A DNA stretch of 64,000 bases from Enoplolaimus lenunculus (GCA_030248215.1 JASANG010000866.1:1-64000); one strand, 5' to 3'; positions 1-13,400 are shown, counted from the stretch's first letter. Notes: generated by a model from the sequence alone, not told the origin. Translations and numbers: made by a program.

Positions 1-1033
1 AACGACGACAAAATACAAATTGCAAAGCTAATTCGATTCGGTGGAACGTCAGGAAGCTTAATACGGATGTTTAAAGTGCACTCATCAAGGACGACCAAAA
101 ATTCAGATAACTCGTTCGCCGTAAGACCCACTGCAGTAATATACGAGCATAGCTTGCATAACCAATAACTGAAATTTGTAAATAAAAATGAATATATTTT
201 TAAACAATCGTTACTTTCCAGGCTCTGTGAATGTAAGTTTTACTGGTTATGGAGCTATTTTAATTAAGGCTTGATGGCCATCTGATGTCGTCAGAGGCCA
301 ATCTGCTATTTAAGCCATTTGCCAATGTTCCAATCCGCCAATTTGATATTCTGACAAAATAGTGGACCCGTAGCCAACGGGGGCCCCGGGGGGGGGGCTC
401 GGTGAGCTGGCTACGGGCCTGGCAAATAGCAGATTAACTTAGACCAGATAGCGATTGTGAGACGTCACGAAACAGCAGTGATATAAAACTAACGCTGATT
501 GGTTAATTTGTGATTTGTGAGTGACCATACTATCCAAATTGAAATGGTCTTTAAGTTCATTAGTAGTTTAGCCAAGGCCAAACTGCTTTACGAAAATAGC
601 AGATTGAAGTAATTAGTCGGACTAGCTGATTCTCCTACGACATATTCTGGTTGTGCAGCGTTATACAAAAGACCAGCTGAAGTCGACTGCCATGCGCTTA
701 ATTTCAGAGAACATAGTGCTTACCTCGCTTTATAATGACTCGTAGGTAGAATTGGTCCAAAAATTTCCCAAGGGATCATAATACTTCCGGCCAGGACTCC
801 AGTCAAACTAAGTGACACTAGCAGTTTTGCTGATTTTCGGGTCTGTCTATGTGCACCGTAATGCATTGTGATTACAATAGCCGTGCACACCAGCACAGTC
901 CATATTCCGGTGACACCAAATAAGACTTGAAATACAATTCGGGCGACGGACGGCATTCCTGACGCTGGGCTACTTCGTAAGATCCGTCAGAATTCGGGCC
1001 GTTGTGGGGTAATTCATCGGTTGTCTCGCCCAT
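1..1033 (-). pseudogene. Mirror copy of 7TM receptor exons 1-2, frameshifted
   Basis: Positions 724-1,033 mirror exon 1 of the receptor at 19,180 (N-terminus, TM1, TM2). Positions 1-168 mirror most of its exon 2 (TM3-TM4), which runs off the window edge. The exon 1 copy is 310 bases against 311 in the intact gene: one C is missing from a short run after the SYEVA codons, so the frame shifts just before TM1. The splice donor at 718-723 is kept. The interval 169-723 is the mirrored intron and holds a family J repeat. If the arm is an assembly artefact, this is the same gene read with errors. Confidence 0.8.
364..419. mobile_element. Family J MITE remnant (GTAGCCA ends), left arm
   Basis: A short palindromic unit begins GGACCCGTAGCCA and ends TGGCTACGGGCC around a run of G and C. 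It is mirrored at 19,795-19,847. Longer members of the same family lie at 43,412, 49,903 and 50,446. Confidence 0.5.
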
Positions 1034-1176
1034 GTGACAGATTAGTTGTTGTGTAGAAGCAGAGATATTTAGAGAAAGCGCAACTTCTTTTAAAGAAGCT
1101 TTATTAGGAGTAAGAATGCACAAAGTATACTAGAAATATTATTTTATAGCTGAAATAAAACGAAAAATAGGAAATT

Positions 1177-1415
1177 TACACTGAAAATTTCAGACAGTTA
1201 ATTTTAACTCAGAATGAGTTGAAACGCTCAGTCTGAGTTAGGACTATCAGAACTCAGAATTTTGAGTTGATTCAATTCATTCTGAGTTAACTAATCAACT
1301 CATCCAAAGTCAGCTCAACTCAGAGTGAGTTATTGTATGCTGATAATTATATAATACAGAAATCACCAACTCGCTAGCTGAAATGATTAATCAACTCATT
1401 GGAATTTACAGTGTA
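1177..1415. mobile_element. Family C palindromic MITE, left-arm copy
   Basis: Ends read TACACTG and CAGTGTA as inverted repeats. The interior is a dense series of GAGTTGA and TCAACTC motifs. The flanking TA could be target-site duplication. Mirror of 18,798-19,036. Confidence 0.65.
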
Positions 1416-1517
1416 GGCTTAGATTTGAAGTTTTGTTAGGGACCAGGATATACACGCAACGGCTGGATTTCTGAAACCCAACTTAAAGTACACCTTTAGT
1501 AGTAAAGTATGTGCTAT

Positions 1518-1859
1518 CAAGAGTGGATGATTGAATCTTTATAACAAGAGTGTGCATCTGGGTACATTCTGTGTATTAAAGAATGTACCAGCACGCGTTG
1601 CATTTTTGTTCGAGCCCCCTCTCAATCAGGGGGGGGTAAGCAAGAGATTAACATAGTATGCTTCAGTACACCTACCCCCTCATTTAAGGGGGGTCAACTA
1701 TGTTGTTTAATCACACTTACTACTATATAAAACTGAATACAGACCCCCTAAACATTGGAGGGTTGACCAAAAACGCAACGCGTGCCGGGTACATTCTTTA
1801 ATACACAGAATGTAACAAGTTGCACACTCTGTGTTATAAAAAGTGATCATCCACTCTTG
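1518..1859. mobile_element. Family E MITE with long inverted ends, left-arm copy
   Basis: Both ends carry CAAGAGTGGATGATCA followed by a shared inverted segment of roughly 85 bases that includes CACGCGTTGC. The centre holds CCCCCT/AGGGGG tracts. Mirror of 18,354-18,696. Confidence 0.65.
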
Positions 1860-3534
1860 GTGCTATTAAGCAATAACTTAACGATTTGTCGCTTTTAAAA
1901 GTTTACTTAAGTTAGGTAAATACTTAAAGTCACTGACCAGTTTTTGTATTTAACCTTTACCTAATGAAATTCATTTTTTGCAGTTGGAAATGCTTGCCAA
2001 CATCTCCATAGAGAATAAATTAAAATTCTAATCACTCGTAACACAATTTTTATAACAAAACGCTCAAAGTTTAGCTTGGAGCATAAGGTCCGCAGTCATG
2101 CTTTAAAGTGGAGCGTATACTTATATTGCATTGAGTTGTAGATAGTCAACTGCAGTTGAATAGGAGTTAAATCGTGTTATGAGTTCAACGCGATAGATCG
2201 GTATCCCCGTAAAAGTGCACGAGTCAATTAAAAACGCAACGCGAGCTGGTACATTTTGAACCATGCAAAAAGCGTACATATTGTATGCTCTGTCGATAAA
2301 ACGTTATCACCAATTTTTGGCAGAATTATAAACTCAACCAAACTTTCGCCATTTAAAACCGAATGAAAACTGCCATGGTTTTGTTCATTAATTGAGCTTA
2401 AAGCCGTGAAGCCACTGACAGAGCGGTCAGTGTTTAATAAAACTGTCTACAAGGACGTATGGTAATGTTACCGCTATAAATTGGTGCCATGTAATACTGC
2501 AGGTATAACTTTTCAGCTGTATAAATGCCATATTCAACAAATTTAAATAAATTAGCTGGGACAGTCAAAGTTTAAAGTTGCTAAATTATATTTCAACCCA
2601 AAAAGAGGGGTTCCACGTAGCTGTGGGACCCCTTGCCCACAAAGTTAAAAGGGACGAATCCATTCTCCCTAGCGGTTACGCCTATGCAGAACAGAAAGCT
2701 GCGACTATTTAAGGCGATATTAACTGTATCTTTGTTCTCTCAGTGAACCAAGTTGAGATGATGGCACAAAAATCGTCAAACAAAAAATATACAGTGATGC
2801 ATAGCCGTGATATCATTCAGAAAGCGTGCAACTTTATTTAAAAAATAATATCAACCACATCAAGCGAGCGACAATAAGGACTTTACAGCCAATGTATACT
2901 TTTCTGCCGTCCCAAAATCGCACCATCCCAAATATTAAACCTCACAGCTTTTGTTTGGGATTTCAAGATTACTCTGACACCCCCTAAAAGTGAATTCTTT
3001 TGTCATCGCATATATACTCCTCTATTGCCCTCTGTGAACGTTTCTGTATATACAGTTTCGGTGTTCTGCAATTACCACTTATTCTACACTGACCGGCCGG
3101 CCGCCGATTGAAAAAGAAACGTGACAATACAAATGCACGTTTGCTAGTGCCAATTGGAATCTCATTCAACTCGTATCCATCATAAGGTGTTTCCCTCTTG
3201 GTCCAGAGCCGTGAACAAAAAACATTCAACAACAATAACATAGTTTGTATTTGATTCTAGGTTCCAGCAATATACTAAAACCTTTTGCTTTCAGGCAAAT
3301 CTTGGTTACTATGTTGATCATTAGATTCAATACTTAGCAACACAGAATCTATAGAGATTTTTGAAAGCATCAAATGTTTACTTTTCCTAATATATCAATC
3401 ATCTTCATCGAAATTAAACACTCAAGTTGAAATACAAAACAATTGACGCAGTAGTTGCTTCACATTCGGTTGTGGGACTATAGAAGATATTTTTTAAGCT
3501 TGAGTTTTCAGATTGTATTTTTTTGTTTTGGCGT
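1860..3534. other. Left-arm intergenic stretch, no gene seen
   Basis: This AT-rich stretch mirrors about 16,700-18,350. Around 2,190-2,330 it holds sequence loosely like half of a family E element (GCAACGCGAGCTGGTACA). No splice-supported coding exon was found; a small ORF at 2,984-3,241 lacks any recognisable motif. Confidence 0.5.
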
Positions 3535-3791
3535 ATACACTGTAATTCCAATCATTGATAAATCAATTCAGCTCGCCATTGGTTATTTCTTGGAGTCATT
3601 ATCAGTAAACATTAACTTCACTTCTACATTGGTTGATTCCTACTCCGAGTCTTGACTTTGGTGAGATTGATCAATTATGTCAGTATGAATTAAATCGATT
3701 TGGAGATTCTGAGTTCTGATAATCCTAACTAGTCTGAGCGATTCAACTTCTTCTGAGTTAAAGTCAAGATTAGATTGAAAGTTACAGTGTT
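3535..3791. mobile_element. Second family C MITE, left-arm copy
   Basis: TACACTGTAA and TTACAGTGT ends bound repeated TCTGAGTT and GATTGA-like motifs. Mirror of 16,434-16,690, but clearly more diverged from its partner than the outer family C copy. Confidence 0.55.
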
Positions 3792-4095
3792 CGTCTTAGG
3801 CTTTAAATTATTCCGTTATTTTAACGCTTAGGCTTAGCCTTTTTGCGATTGAGAGTTAATAACATGGTTAATCGACGTTTACGGCCCTAATACTAAATTG
3901 GACGTATACTTTGTGCAGCAAGAAAATCTGTGTCAACATCAACACGTCACTTAACAATTTTTTGCCCGACAGTATCCTAGGCTTACGTCTAAAGCATTAA
4001 TTCTGAGCATTATGTTAGAACCTAAAAGCACATCAGCTTAAACATAATGATGGGCGACAAATGGTCACGGCGACGCAATGTCGGATCCAGGGATG

Positions 4096-4288
4096 GGTCA
4101 TGTTACTTTAAGGGGCGTCAAGGTTTCTGAGTGGGTCTATATACACAATAGGTTTAGATTCTATATAACATTTTTTGCTTAGGCTTAGGCTTAGGCTTAG
4201 GAACTCAGTTTTGCAACGCACACTTATGCTTAGGCTTAGCCAGGAATACGCTTAATTTACTGTTACTCCCCTTAAAGTAACATTGGCC
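4096..4288 (-). mobile_element. Family A MITE with TTAGGC blocks, left-arm copy
   Basis: Inverted ends (CATGTTACTTTAAGGGGCG and its partner ending GGCC) enclose two blocks of CTTAGG hexamers separated by a short spacer. Mirror of 15,942-16,137. The upstream sequence carries a GGCGAC/TGTCGG motif seen again near 52,139. Confidence 0.75.
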
Positions 4289-5454
4289 CGGGTAGAATAG
4301 AGGAATCATTCCTCCATCGGCTGCCGAGTAAAATTTTTTCAGAGTTAAAATCAAACATCAAACTTACAATGAAAAGTTTTTTCCGATATCTTAAGATTTC
4401 AAAGTTGTTTAGAGTTTCGCCTTGAAACTCGGAACAACGAATTTTATCTGCTCTGACCATTTTCTAAGCCACGGCGTGGTGTGTGTTTAAATATTTAACT
4501 GATATAAAGATGGATCCAGCAAAAATGGGGAATTGATCAGCCTACCGGCGTTCGCAGGTGAAAGAAATTAAAAAAGGGAAAGTTTTAAGCATCGATTGTC
4601 AAAAAACTTTAAATCATACATAGCTTGTGGCTTTATGGTCACTTCGACGTTTTTGAGACAACTTGGAGCCTGTTTCTTTTTGAGATTAGTTTATGCATCG
4701 GGTTATGAAATGAACAACAGTTCCAATGCGGAAATTTGTAATTTAAAACTTATTTAATGGTTATTTTGGTTAAGTTGACCAACCTTTTTAAAATTTTGTT
4801 ACCAGTAAATTGGCAAATATTTAGATTTTTTAAAAAAGCAAATTTTAAACAAGCGCCATAAAAGCATAAATTGTATATGCCGTAAAACCTAAACAATTCA
4901 TGTTAATTTCTGATCGTGATTGCAAAACGAAAACTAATTGGGCGTAAATTTATAGGTTCCAAAAGCCTCCTTCACAGTTTAGGCAAATGATACATTTTCG
5001 CGTTTTAAAAGGTCACAGCTGCGTCTTTTAGATGTATATGGTCTGGTTAGCTAAAATCTTGATTGTTCGATTTTTATAATTGCTTTTGCAAATTGTTAAA
5101 TTTTGTGGTTGTTTGTTTCCATGTTAAAAGCTGGATTGATTTCGAGCAGAAGTATGGATATTTTGAATTGTCGCATTTTCTTCCCCGTCTCAGATGCCGC
5201 TTTTTAGAGGCTGCTTGTTAAAATTAATTTTAAATGCATATATTTATGCTTTTTGCAACGTGTTTCAGCCGTATTGAGTTAGCTCGTACATTAATCTCTT
5301 AAAGTTTCTCAATTCCCCTAGTGATTATAGTGTCTCGTAGTATTTTGAGGTTGAATTCTTTTTTCTTTTCAGAACCTAAATTTTTAAATTTGCGGGAGCA
5401 TTATTTTGGTCAATTGTTTTTCAAAAACATCTAGAATTTTTCTGCGGATAAATT

Positions 5455-5770
5455 GGCTTAGATATATTTTAGCCTTAGGCTTTGGCTTCGACTTAGACAA
5501 ACCTTGGTTTAGGCTTCAACTTAACTTTAAGCTAGGCTTTAGGACGCGCTTAGGCTTTTCCTGACAGGCTTTAATAAATAGGCTTAGGGTAGAACATAGA
5601 TTATCTTTCAATGGACCACAGGCTTAAAATCATAGGCTTAGGCTTAGGCTTATGATTTAGGCTTAGGCTAAGGCTTATGATTAGGCTGAGGTTGAGTTTG
5701 GGCTTCGGTTTACGTTTACAGTTAGGCTGCTCTTTTAGGCTTTTGGCACTAGCTTTGGTTAAAAAACAGG
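5455..5770. repeat. Degenerate TTAGGC-like block, left arm
   Basis: About 300 bases of imperfect TTAGGC units (variants GGCTTTAGG, GGCTTCGA). No GGCC-type inverted ends were found, unlike family A and B MITEs. Mirrored at 14,345-14,745. Confidence 0.65.
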
Positions 5771-6403
5771 CATAGATGTAAGTTCGTAAATTACATAGTC
5801 TCAGTCCTTTGGCTTTAAAGCTAGGCTTTGGTTTAACATGATTAGCATTTACACGTCCCTTGAGCTAATTTATTCTAAGACTTAGGGGGAGGGAAAACCC
5901 TATGCTGGACTTGTGGGAGTAATTCCTACTTTGTGTGGTGTTTTGCTCTGCACACTCGCGTAGTAATAGTTACAGGTCAAGCATTGTGTGTTATTTTACA
6001 TATATATAGTGCTCTAAGGTGCTCACAGTAGTATGCTGTATGCATAGCAGGGTATATTTTCCACTCGTGCAACGTGGCATAGCACCATAGATACTAAGCT
6101 AGTGACCTCGTAGTGATTTGAGTTTCAATGTAGGCGTGCGGGAATTTTTTTCTCAGTTTCCTTTTTCGACGATCTTGATTGCGACTAGAGAATTTAATAG
6201 TAATAGAAGATATGTTAGTTACATTACTCAGTATAATTTAAAGTTTGACGATTTTAGCGTTTAACTCGATTTTTGGTTTAACAAACCCTTGTCCGCTTTT
6301 GCTTCCGCCTAAAGCTAACCGCAATCGACTTGTTTGTAGTTCTGCGCATAGACAACACTTAATTAAATGGTACACTTTTTTCAAAAAGAGAATAGCCAGC
6401 TGC

Positions 6404-8897
6404 ATGTGGCGTCTTAATTTCAAGTTGCGGTCAACATGATTCGTAAAGTTGCAAATCGGTTTGAAAATAGTCTTTTTATTAAATATATTAGTGCACGTAG
6501 CGCTGTGGCAAATCCAATAGCCTAGCTCAGTTACTCAACAAGCGCGTCTGGGCAAAAACGAGCTTTAATAGTAATAATAATTTGGTTGGCTCTCAGAACG
6601 CTGAAAATGTGGTACACGGGCTGCTCCTGTCCAGGGACAAGTTAACAAACGTTACACAGCGGAAACGCAGCCCCAAATGCGGCTAACGGAGGCATTCGAA
6701 ATTTTCAACAGCAGCAGCAACTTGAGCAAAAAATTGGGGGGCAGTTGCATAAATCAACTGGGTGGCCATGTAGTGGATGCAATAATAAACCGGCACCAGT
6801 TGCAAGCGATATGAAATCTGCAGCACAACGCACGAACTAGCAGGTGAACCAGGCGCTCACGTGCCCGATGTGTTAGATAAAGCCGAACTTTTACAGCATC
6901 ATATCGACCCTACTGCCCCACCCGACGGAAATATAGCTTCTCATCCAGCATGTGCATCAGATATCGTTAAATACTGTCCTGACAAATCAGGGTGCACCGA
7001 CTGGATTTAATGACTTGCCTACAAAGCACAAACGCTCGAAACTGAATTTCTCAACTGATTATCAAAATTTAATCTGGTACAAAAAGTATACATTGTCACA
7101 AGACGTAAATTTCATCAACTGCACAACAAATGTGCGCCCTGAGCTTCGCACTGCTAATTCGGATGTTGACTACTGATGAGCAGAATCATCGTATTAATGG
7201 TTTTCTAATATCTTGTTTAATTTATCACTTGCACGAAATGGATCCAAAAACCACGTAAGACTATGTAAATGACTATATATGTTGTGTCGGAAAGGTTTAC
7301 GTATTTTTGTGGCTATATATAGTGGCGTTATATTTGTGTTGCTTCCTACAGCAATAATATGATTTTATAGGCGTTGAAACGTTTGTAGTCATTATTTGAT
7401 TCATAAAGAATTTCTTTTTATTTTATAAAACATGGCACTATAGAAGCGTTAAATTGTAATGGAAGCTTTATTTGAATTCAGGTCAGTTTGTTTTGATGCG
7501 CGTCATTTTAAAGCGAATGAGCTGATAATGTTTTCTGACTGGAGGGTTAATTGGACCATTTGCTAGTGTAGAGTTTCTGCGTGGTGTTTAAATTTCTTAG
7601 CACTGAATTGAATACTGCAAGTACAGGAGCGTTCGTTTCGGTATGTGTGTCAAAGGCGATATATTGACCTCTGTTGTCTCATGACAGCAGTACATACTTT
7701 TATGTCTATTTAGATTTAATGTTCTTGGCATGCTCTCTATCTTACTATTCAGTGGTTGTTCGAACCAGCTGTAGACTAGGCTCAAAGAGGTGTTTCTAGG
7801 ATAGGATGGCAGTATATATTAGTATAAATATTACTTCTGTTCTGCTTTTTTGCTCTCTTTGCAGGCATGCAAATCTGATATATTCGGCAAGCGCATGCTG
7901 CCGAGTACGGACACAAACGATATTCATCAGCATACGCAAGGCGAAGTTGCTCTAGCTGTCTTTTAACAACGTTTGCTTTCTCGATACAACGCCGCCTTTG
8001 AATATTCAATCAACGCTCTCGCAACAAACTTGCTGCAGTTGCTTCTGTGCAGATCAGCTAAACCGTTCGTACGTGGTGCCGATTTGCTCGCCAATTTGCG
8101 GATTGCCGATCAAACAGACGATTTTCTCTCATCGCCCGTTGACCTCTTACGCGCTGCCGGGGTTCGAACGAGAAAATCTCTGTCGTCAGGTCCAAGCGGG
8201 TGAGGTACGCTAGTTCGACGGCGTCCTTTACCTGTCTCAGCGCTCTCCGCATAGAGAACGTATAGTCAATGTGTCTGTTTTAGAAAATTAATTCCTAAAA
8301 CCTGTAGTCTTTTCAGTAGTCAATACTCATAGTCGGAAGTAGATCTTCGTTTTGGTATGCCTGTTAAGATTGTGACATTCTCAGAGTGGGTGGACTGCAA
8401 TTTCTATCGCCCAGTATTTACAAGACCCCCGATGACGCGCAACGTTGTAGGTATTTTCATGCAATTCAACCACTCATCTCTCTTCTTAACAGCGTAGTAC
8501 GTACTTGTAAGTCACTTCGCACACTTTAGGCTCCAGCCGTTCTCAAATGTTTTGATACAGCAACGCTTTTAAACAAGGTATTCGGAGCGATGCGCTAAAA
8601 ATTGTTGCTCCGGGAACAATTAATTGCACCGGCGGACTTAGGAAGTGATCACCCGCTGGTTGAAGCGCGCTACTCAAGAGAACCAAATTTCATCTGTGCT
8701 ACCGCCGCCGCCGTCTCGGCCTACGGGACGACCTGATCAGAATGCGCAATCCACTCCCTACACACTGACATACATTTTGTTGCGCTCTTGAAACCGTTAA
8801 CACCACGGACAAAATTCAATCACAAGCGGACATCGATAACGCGGCGCTTTGGCCAACCGATGCACCACCAACGCTTTTGTCGTCTGCGTGTGCGACC
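6404..8897 (+). pseudogene. GLG1: Mirror copy of GLG1 exons 1-4, disrupted
   Basis: This plus-strand copy corresponds to the minus-strand GLG1 gene of the right arm. Exon 1 copy is 6,436-7,254 (signal-peptide Met at 6,436), exon 2 copy 7,496-7,566, exon 3 copy 7,865-8,204, exon 4 copy 8,530-8,897. Small insertions and deletions break every exon. The exon 2 acceptor has lost its AG (reads TTTTG before ATGCGC), and the exon 4 donor no longer reads GTATAT. Exon 3 and 4 copies are far more diverged than sequence further from the hairpin. There is no copy of exon 5. It is either a dead duplicate or an uncorrected second reading of one gene. Confidence 0.85.
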
Positions 8898-9482
8898 TAT
8901 ATATTGGGAGGACATTTTTCTGAAACAATAATACATCCATTTATTAAAAGACGACAAGCTAATAAATGTGCTACTATGAAACTTTGCCGTTCACTTTTAC
9001 TCCGAGTAGGCCTACATTGGATAAAAGAAAGTTTTAATCAGCTACGATAACCATTATGCATGTCGCGACGGCCCAAGTCGCTTTTTTACTTGCAAGCGAT
9101 TTTGTATCTAACTGGTTCTTATGTATGAATGGTTGTAACTGAATTTGCGTCTTTTACCTTCAGGAAGTAGCTTTCCAGTTCGTAGTTCCTAGTTTGCGCT
9201 TCTAGAAGATGTGTTTTTAAAATCTGTGCCTCATCACGGTACGGGTATGGCTACATAATTATATCTGGGCTCATGTCCAGCGGTTTCATTCATATATCTT
9301 AGTTATGTATTGTCGTGGTCTTTAAGTCTTCAATCTATTGCTCTTATAATCTGCAATTGTCATGTTAACAAATTCAAAATGTGAAGCACATCAAGTTCAT
9401 GTCATGGAGGATCTATATATTCTGATGATTTTTTCTCTGCTTTAGTGTTCCGGTTTGAAAAGCAGAGTAGGTCTAGATCAGC

Positions 9483-10290
9483 TTTTGAGCCAATATGCAA
9501 AGTAGCTATTAGCTACCATTAGCTAAATATTCATTTATCGGTTTTGGAGGTTTGTAAACGATTTATTCAAATACATCGCTTCCCAAAAAACCCTCCAGTC
9601 ACCCTAATAATTATTGAAATAAATTTAAAAAGTCGTAATTTTGTCTTGTCAATTAAGCCAATATGCAAATTAGCTATTAGCTACCATTCGATTATCGGTT
9701 TCGAGGGGTTTTCTTATAGACAATTTACTATGATTCCTCGCACCCAAAAACCTATTATTGCTGAAATTAGATTGCTTGTAACCATAACAATTAGTGAATA
9801 TATTGTAAAAACACCTAATTTCGACTTATCAATTATGTTTATATGCAAATTATCTATTAGCTAATCTACTCAATTATCGGTTTTAGAGGTTTGTAAATCT
9901 ATTTATTCAGATGCCTCGCACCCAAAAAACCCTTCAGTAACCCTAATAATTATTGAAAATAATTTGAAAAGTCCTAATTTAGGCTTATAAACTACGCAAA
10001 TATGCAAATTTATCGGTTTTGGAGGTTTGTAAAAAACAATCTGTTCGGATTCATCGCACCCAAACACCCTTTAATGCTGAAATTAGATTGCTTGCAACAG
10101 TAATAATTAGTGAAATAGTGTATGAAGCCCTAATTTAGGCTTAAATAATTATGCAAATTAGCCTGTAGCTAATAACCGGCTTAAAAATTTAAAACCCCAA
10201 TGCGAGGTTAACACCACAGGATAATTGGCTTGAAAACAAAGAAAGTTTATCAAAATCGGTTCAGCGGTTCTTGAGATTCTTTTCGGACGG

Positions 10291-10324
<34 letters not shown>

Positions 10325-10402
10325 AGACGGACGGACATCCACCTTTCGACCCCAAAGTACAAAACTTAAAACGCTTCGCGAAACTCCGAGCTTCGCTCAA
10401 AA
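9483..10402. mobile_element. Octamer-bearing element at the hairpin centre
   Basis: A non-coding element starts near TTTTGAGC and ends CTTCGCTCAA, matching the end of a second copy at 47,400-48,032. It contains about five tandem units of 150-180 bases, each beginning with the octamer ATGCAAAT or a variant, followed by TTAGCTATTAGCTA and a TATCGGTTTTGGAGGTTTG segment. Near its right end it has a GACGGACAGACA microsatellite. The left arm of the palindrome ends exactly where it starts. It has no transposase; the 106-codon ORF inside follows the repeat units and is not a gene. Confidence 0.75.
10279..10338. repeat. GACGGACAGACA microsatellite
   Basis: About 60 bases of GACA/GACG tetranucleotides within the octamer element. 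The same tract, shorter, occurs at about 47,922-47,952 in the second copy, so it belongs to the element. Confidence 0.9.
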
Positions 10403-10437
10403 ACGCTAGTTCTCTGTTACTGTTTCCAACACCTTAC

Positions 10438-13400
10438 CTTAACCAAATCATTAAGCGCGGCAGTACATTCTGCACCAAAATTGTCGCCGCGTTTTGCTTC
10501 AGTATCTTGCATCGCTTTCATCAAACAATGCAGCGTTTCTCCTTCGCGCCGAACGCTGCCATGACAAAATGTATCTATTTCCGATGTACAATGCAACACA
10601 ATCTCAGGTGCAATACGATAGTCTGACATTAGCATGCGTCGATTCTCCGTAACCTAAAACCAATACTGACATAATATATTTCTAAACACAAATTACCTTA
10701 AAAGCCAATCTACACCATTTTCTTGTTTCAAAACAAACACTAAAGCAGAGAAAAATCATCAGAATATATAGATCCTCCATGACATGAACTTGATGTGCTT
10801 CACATTTGCATTTCTTAACATGACAATTCAGATCATAAGATCCATAGATTGAAAACTTTAAAACCTCCACACAGACATAACTAACAATATTACTGAAAAC
10901 CGAAACCTACACGAGCCCAGATATAATTATGTAGCCATACCCCTAGTGATCAGGCACAGATTTTACAAACACCTCTTCTAGAAGCGCAAACTTGGAACTA
11001 CGAACTAAAAGCTACTTCCTGAAGGTAAATAATTTCAGTTACAACCATTCATACATAAGAACCAGTTAATACAAATCGCTTGCAAGTAAAAAACCGATTG
11101 GGCCATCGCGACATGCATTAATCATTATCATTGCTCATTAAAACTTTCTTTTATTCCAATGTAGGCCTACTGCCTTTCAAACCAGTGAACGGCAAAGTTC
11201 ATAATTAGCACATTTATTTAACTTGTCGTTCTTCACCAATAATGGATGCTATTCGTATTTCAGAAAAATGTCCTCCCAATATATACCTGGTCGCTACACG
11301 CCGACGACAAAGCATTCGGTGGTGCATCGGTTGGCTTCAACGCCGCGTTATCCGCATGTCTCGCTTGCCATTGAACTTTTGCATCGTGTTCAACGTTTTC
11401 AAGACACAACAAAATATATGTCAGTGTGTAGTGGACTGGATTTTGCGCATTCTGATTAGGTCGTCCATCAGGCCCAGACGGCGGCGGCGGTACACAATTG
11501 TAGTATTTGATTTCTTGAGTGCACGCTTCAACCAGCGGGTGATCAGCTTTGTAGTCGCGTGCCATTAACTGTTCCCGTAGCAACAATTTTTCAGCGCATC
11601 GCTCCGATACCTTGTTCAACAAGCGTTGCTGTATCAAACATTTAAGAACGCGGCCTAAAAACAAGTATTACGTTAAGTAACTTACAAGTACGTACTACGT
11701 TGTTAAGAAAAGAAATCAGTGGTTAAATTCATGAAATACCCTACAATTTCCTTCCACGCTATCGGCAGACCCGTCAAATTTACTGGGCAATAGAAATTCC
11801 GTTCCACCCACTCTAAATTGTCACAATCTTAACAGGCATCACTCAAAACTAAGATTTACTTCCGACTATGAGTATTACCTACTGACTACGGGTTTTAGGA
11901 ATTTAATTTTCTAAAACCAACCAGTGACTATACGTTCTCTATTCAAGAGCGCTTAGACAGGTAAAGAACACCGTCGAACTGACGTACCTTCACCCGCTTC
12001 TACCTGACGACAGAGATTTTCTCGTTCAACCCGGCACGCGTAGTACAACGGGCGATCGAGATGAAAATCGTCTGTTTGCAATTCGGCAATCCGCAACACT
12101 TGCTGTCGACAAATCGGCACCAGTACGAACGGTTTAGCTGATTTGCCAGCAGCAACTGCAGCAACTTTGTTGCGAGAGCGTTGATTGATATTCAACGCGG
12201 CATCTGCATCGACCAAACGTTGTAAAAGACACTCGACAACTTCGCCTTGCGTATGCTGATGAATATCGTTTGTGTCCGTTCGGCCGCATCCACTTGCGAA
12301 TATATCAGATTTGCATGCCTGCAAAGAGAGCAAACATACAGCAGAACAGAAGTAATATTTATACTATATATACTCCATCCTATCCTAAACACCTCTTTGA
12401 CCTAGTTGACAGCTGGTTCGAACAACCACTGAATAGTAATACAGAGCATGCCAAGACATTAAATCTAAATGACATAACATAAGTATGTACTGCTGCCATG
12501 AGCACAACATACAAGGTCAATATATCGCCTTTTACACACATACCTAAACGAACGCTCCCGTACTACTGCAGTATTCAATTCAGTGCTAAGAAATTTAAAC
12601 ACCACGCAGAAACTTACACTAGCAAATGGTCCAATTAACCTCCAGTCAGAAAACATTATCAGCTCCATTCGCTTCAAAAATGACGCGCATCTAAAACAAA
12701 CTTGACTGAATTCAAATAAAGCTTCCATTACAATTTAACGCTTCTATAGTGCCATGTTTTATAATAAAAAGAAATTCTTTATGAATTAAATAATGACTAC
12801 AAACGTTTCAGCGCCTATAAAATCATAGCTTATTGCTGCTAGGAAGCAACACAAATATAACGCCACTATATATAGCCACAAAAATACGTAAACCTTCTCC
12901 CACACAACATATATAGTCATTTACATAGTCTTACGTGGTTTTTGGATCCATTTCGTGCAAGTGATCAATTAAACAAGATATTAGAAAACCATTAATACGA
13001 TGATTCTGCTCATCAGCGTCACATTCCGACATCGGAGCAGTGCGAAGCTCAGCGGCGCACATTTGTTGTGCAGCTTGATGAAATTTAGCGTCTTGTGACA
13101 ATGTATACTTTTTGTACCAGATTAAATTTTGACAATCAGTTGTTAGAAATTCAGTTTCAAGCGTTTGTGCTTGTAGGCAAGTCATTAAATCCAAGTCGGG
13201 TGCACCTGATTTGTCAGGACAGTATTTAACGATATCTGATGCACATGCTGGATGAGAAGCTATATTTCCGTCGGGTGGGGCAGCAGGGTCGATATGATGC
13301 TGTAAAAGTTCGGCTTTATCTAACACATCGGGCACGTGAGCGCCTGGTTCACCTGCTAGTTCGTGCCGTTGTGCTGCAGGTTTCATATCACTTGCAACTG

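Larger units (their letters stand above)
1..9482. repeat. Left arm of giant inverted repeat
   Basis: This arm is the reverse complement of about 10,690-20,211, collinear over its whole length and nearly the same size. It mirrors part of a GPCR gene (1-1,033), intergenic MITEs, a GLG1 gene copy (6,404-8,897) and intron sequence up to 9,482. By eye, the outer part (about 2,580-3,000) differs at roughly 1% of positions, the middle (about 4,500-4,800) at several percent, and the inner part (8,000-9,400) far more, mostly through small indels. The arm may continue left of the window. It is either a decayed duplicate or an assembly fold-back. Confidence 0.93.

Noticed and set aside
9544-9864. 106-codon ORF
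   Set aside because: It follows the tandem units of the octamer element, so the apparent protein is just the translated repeat.
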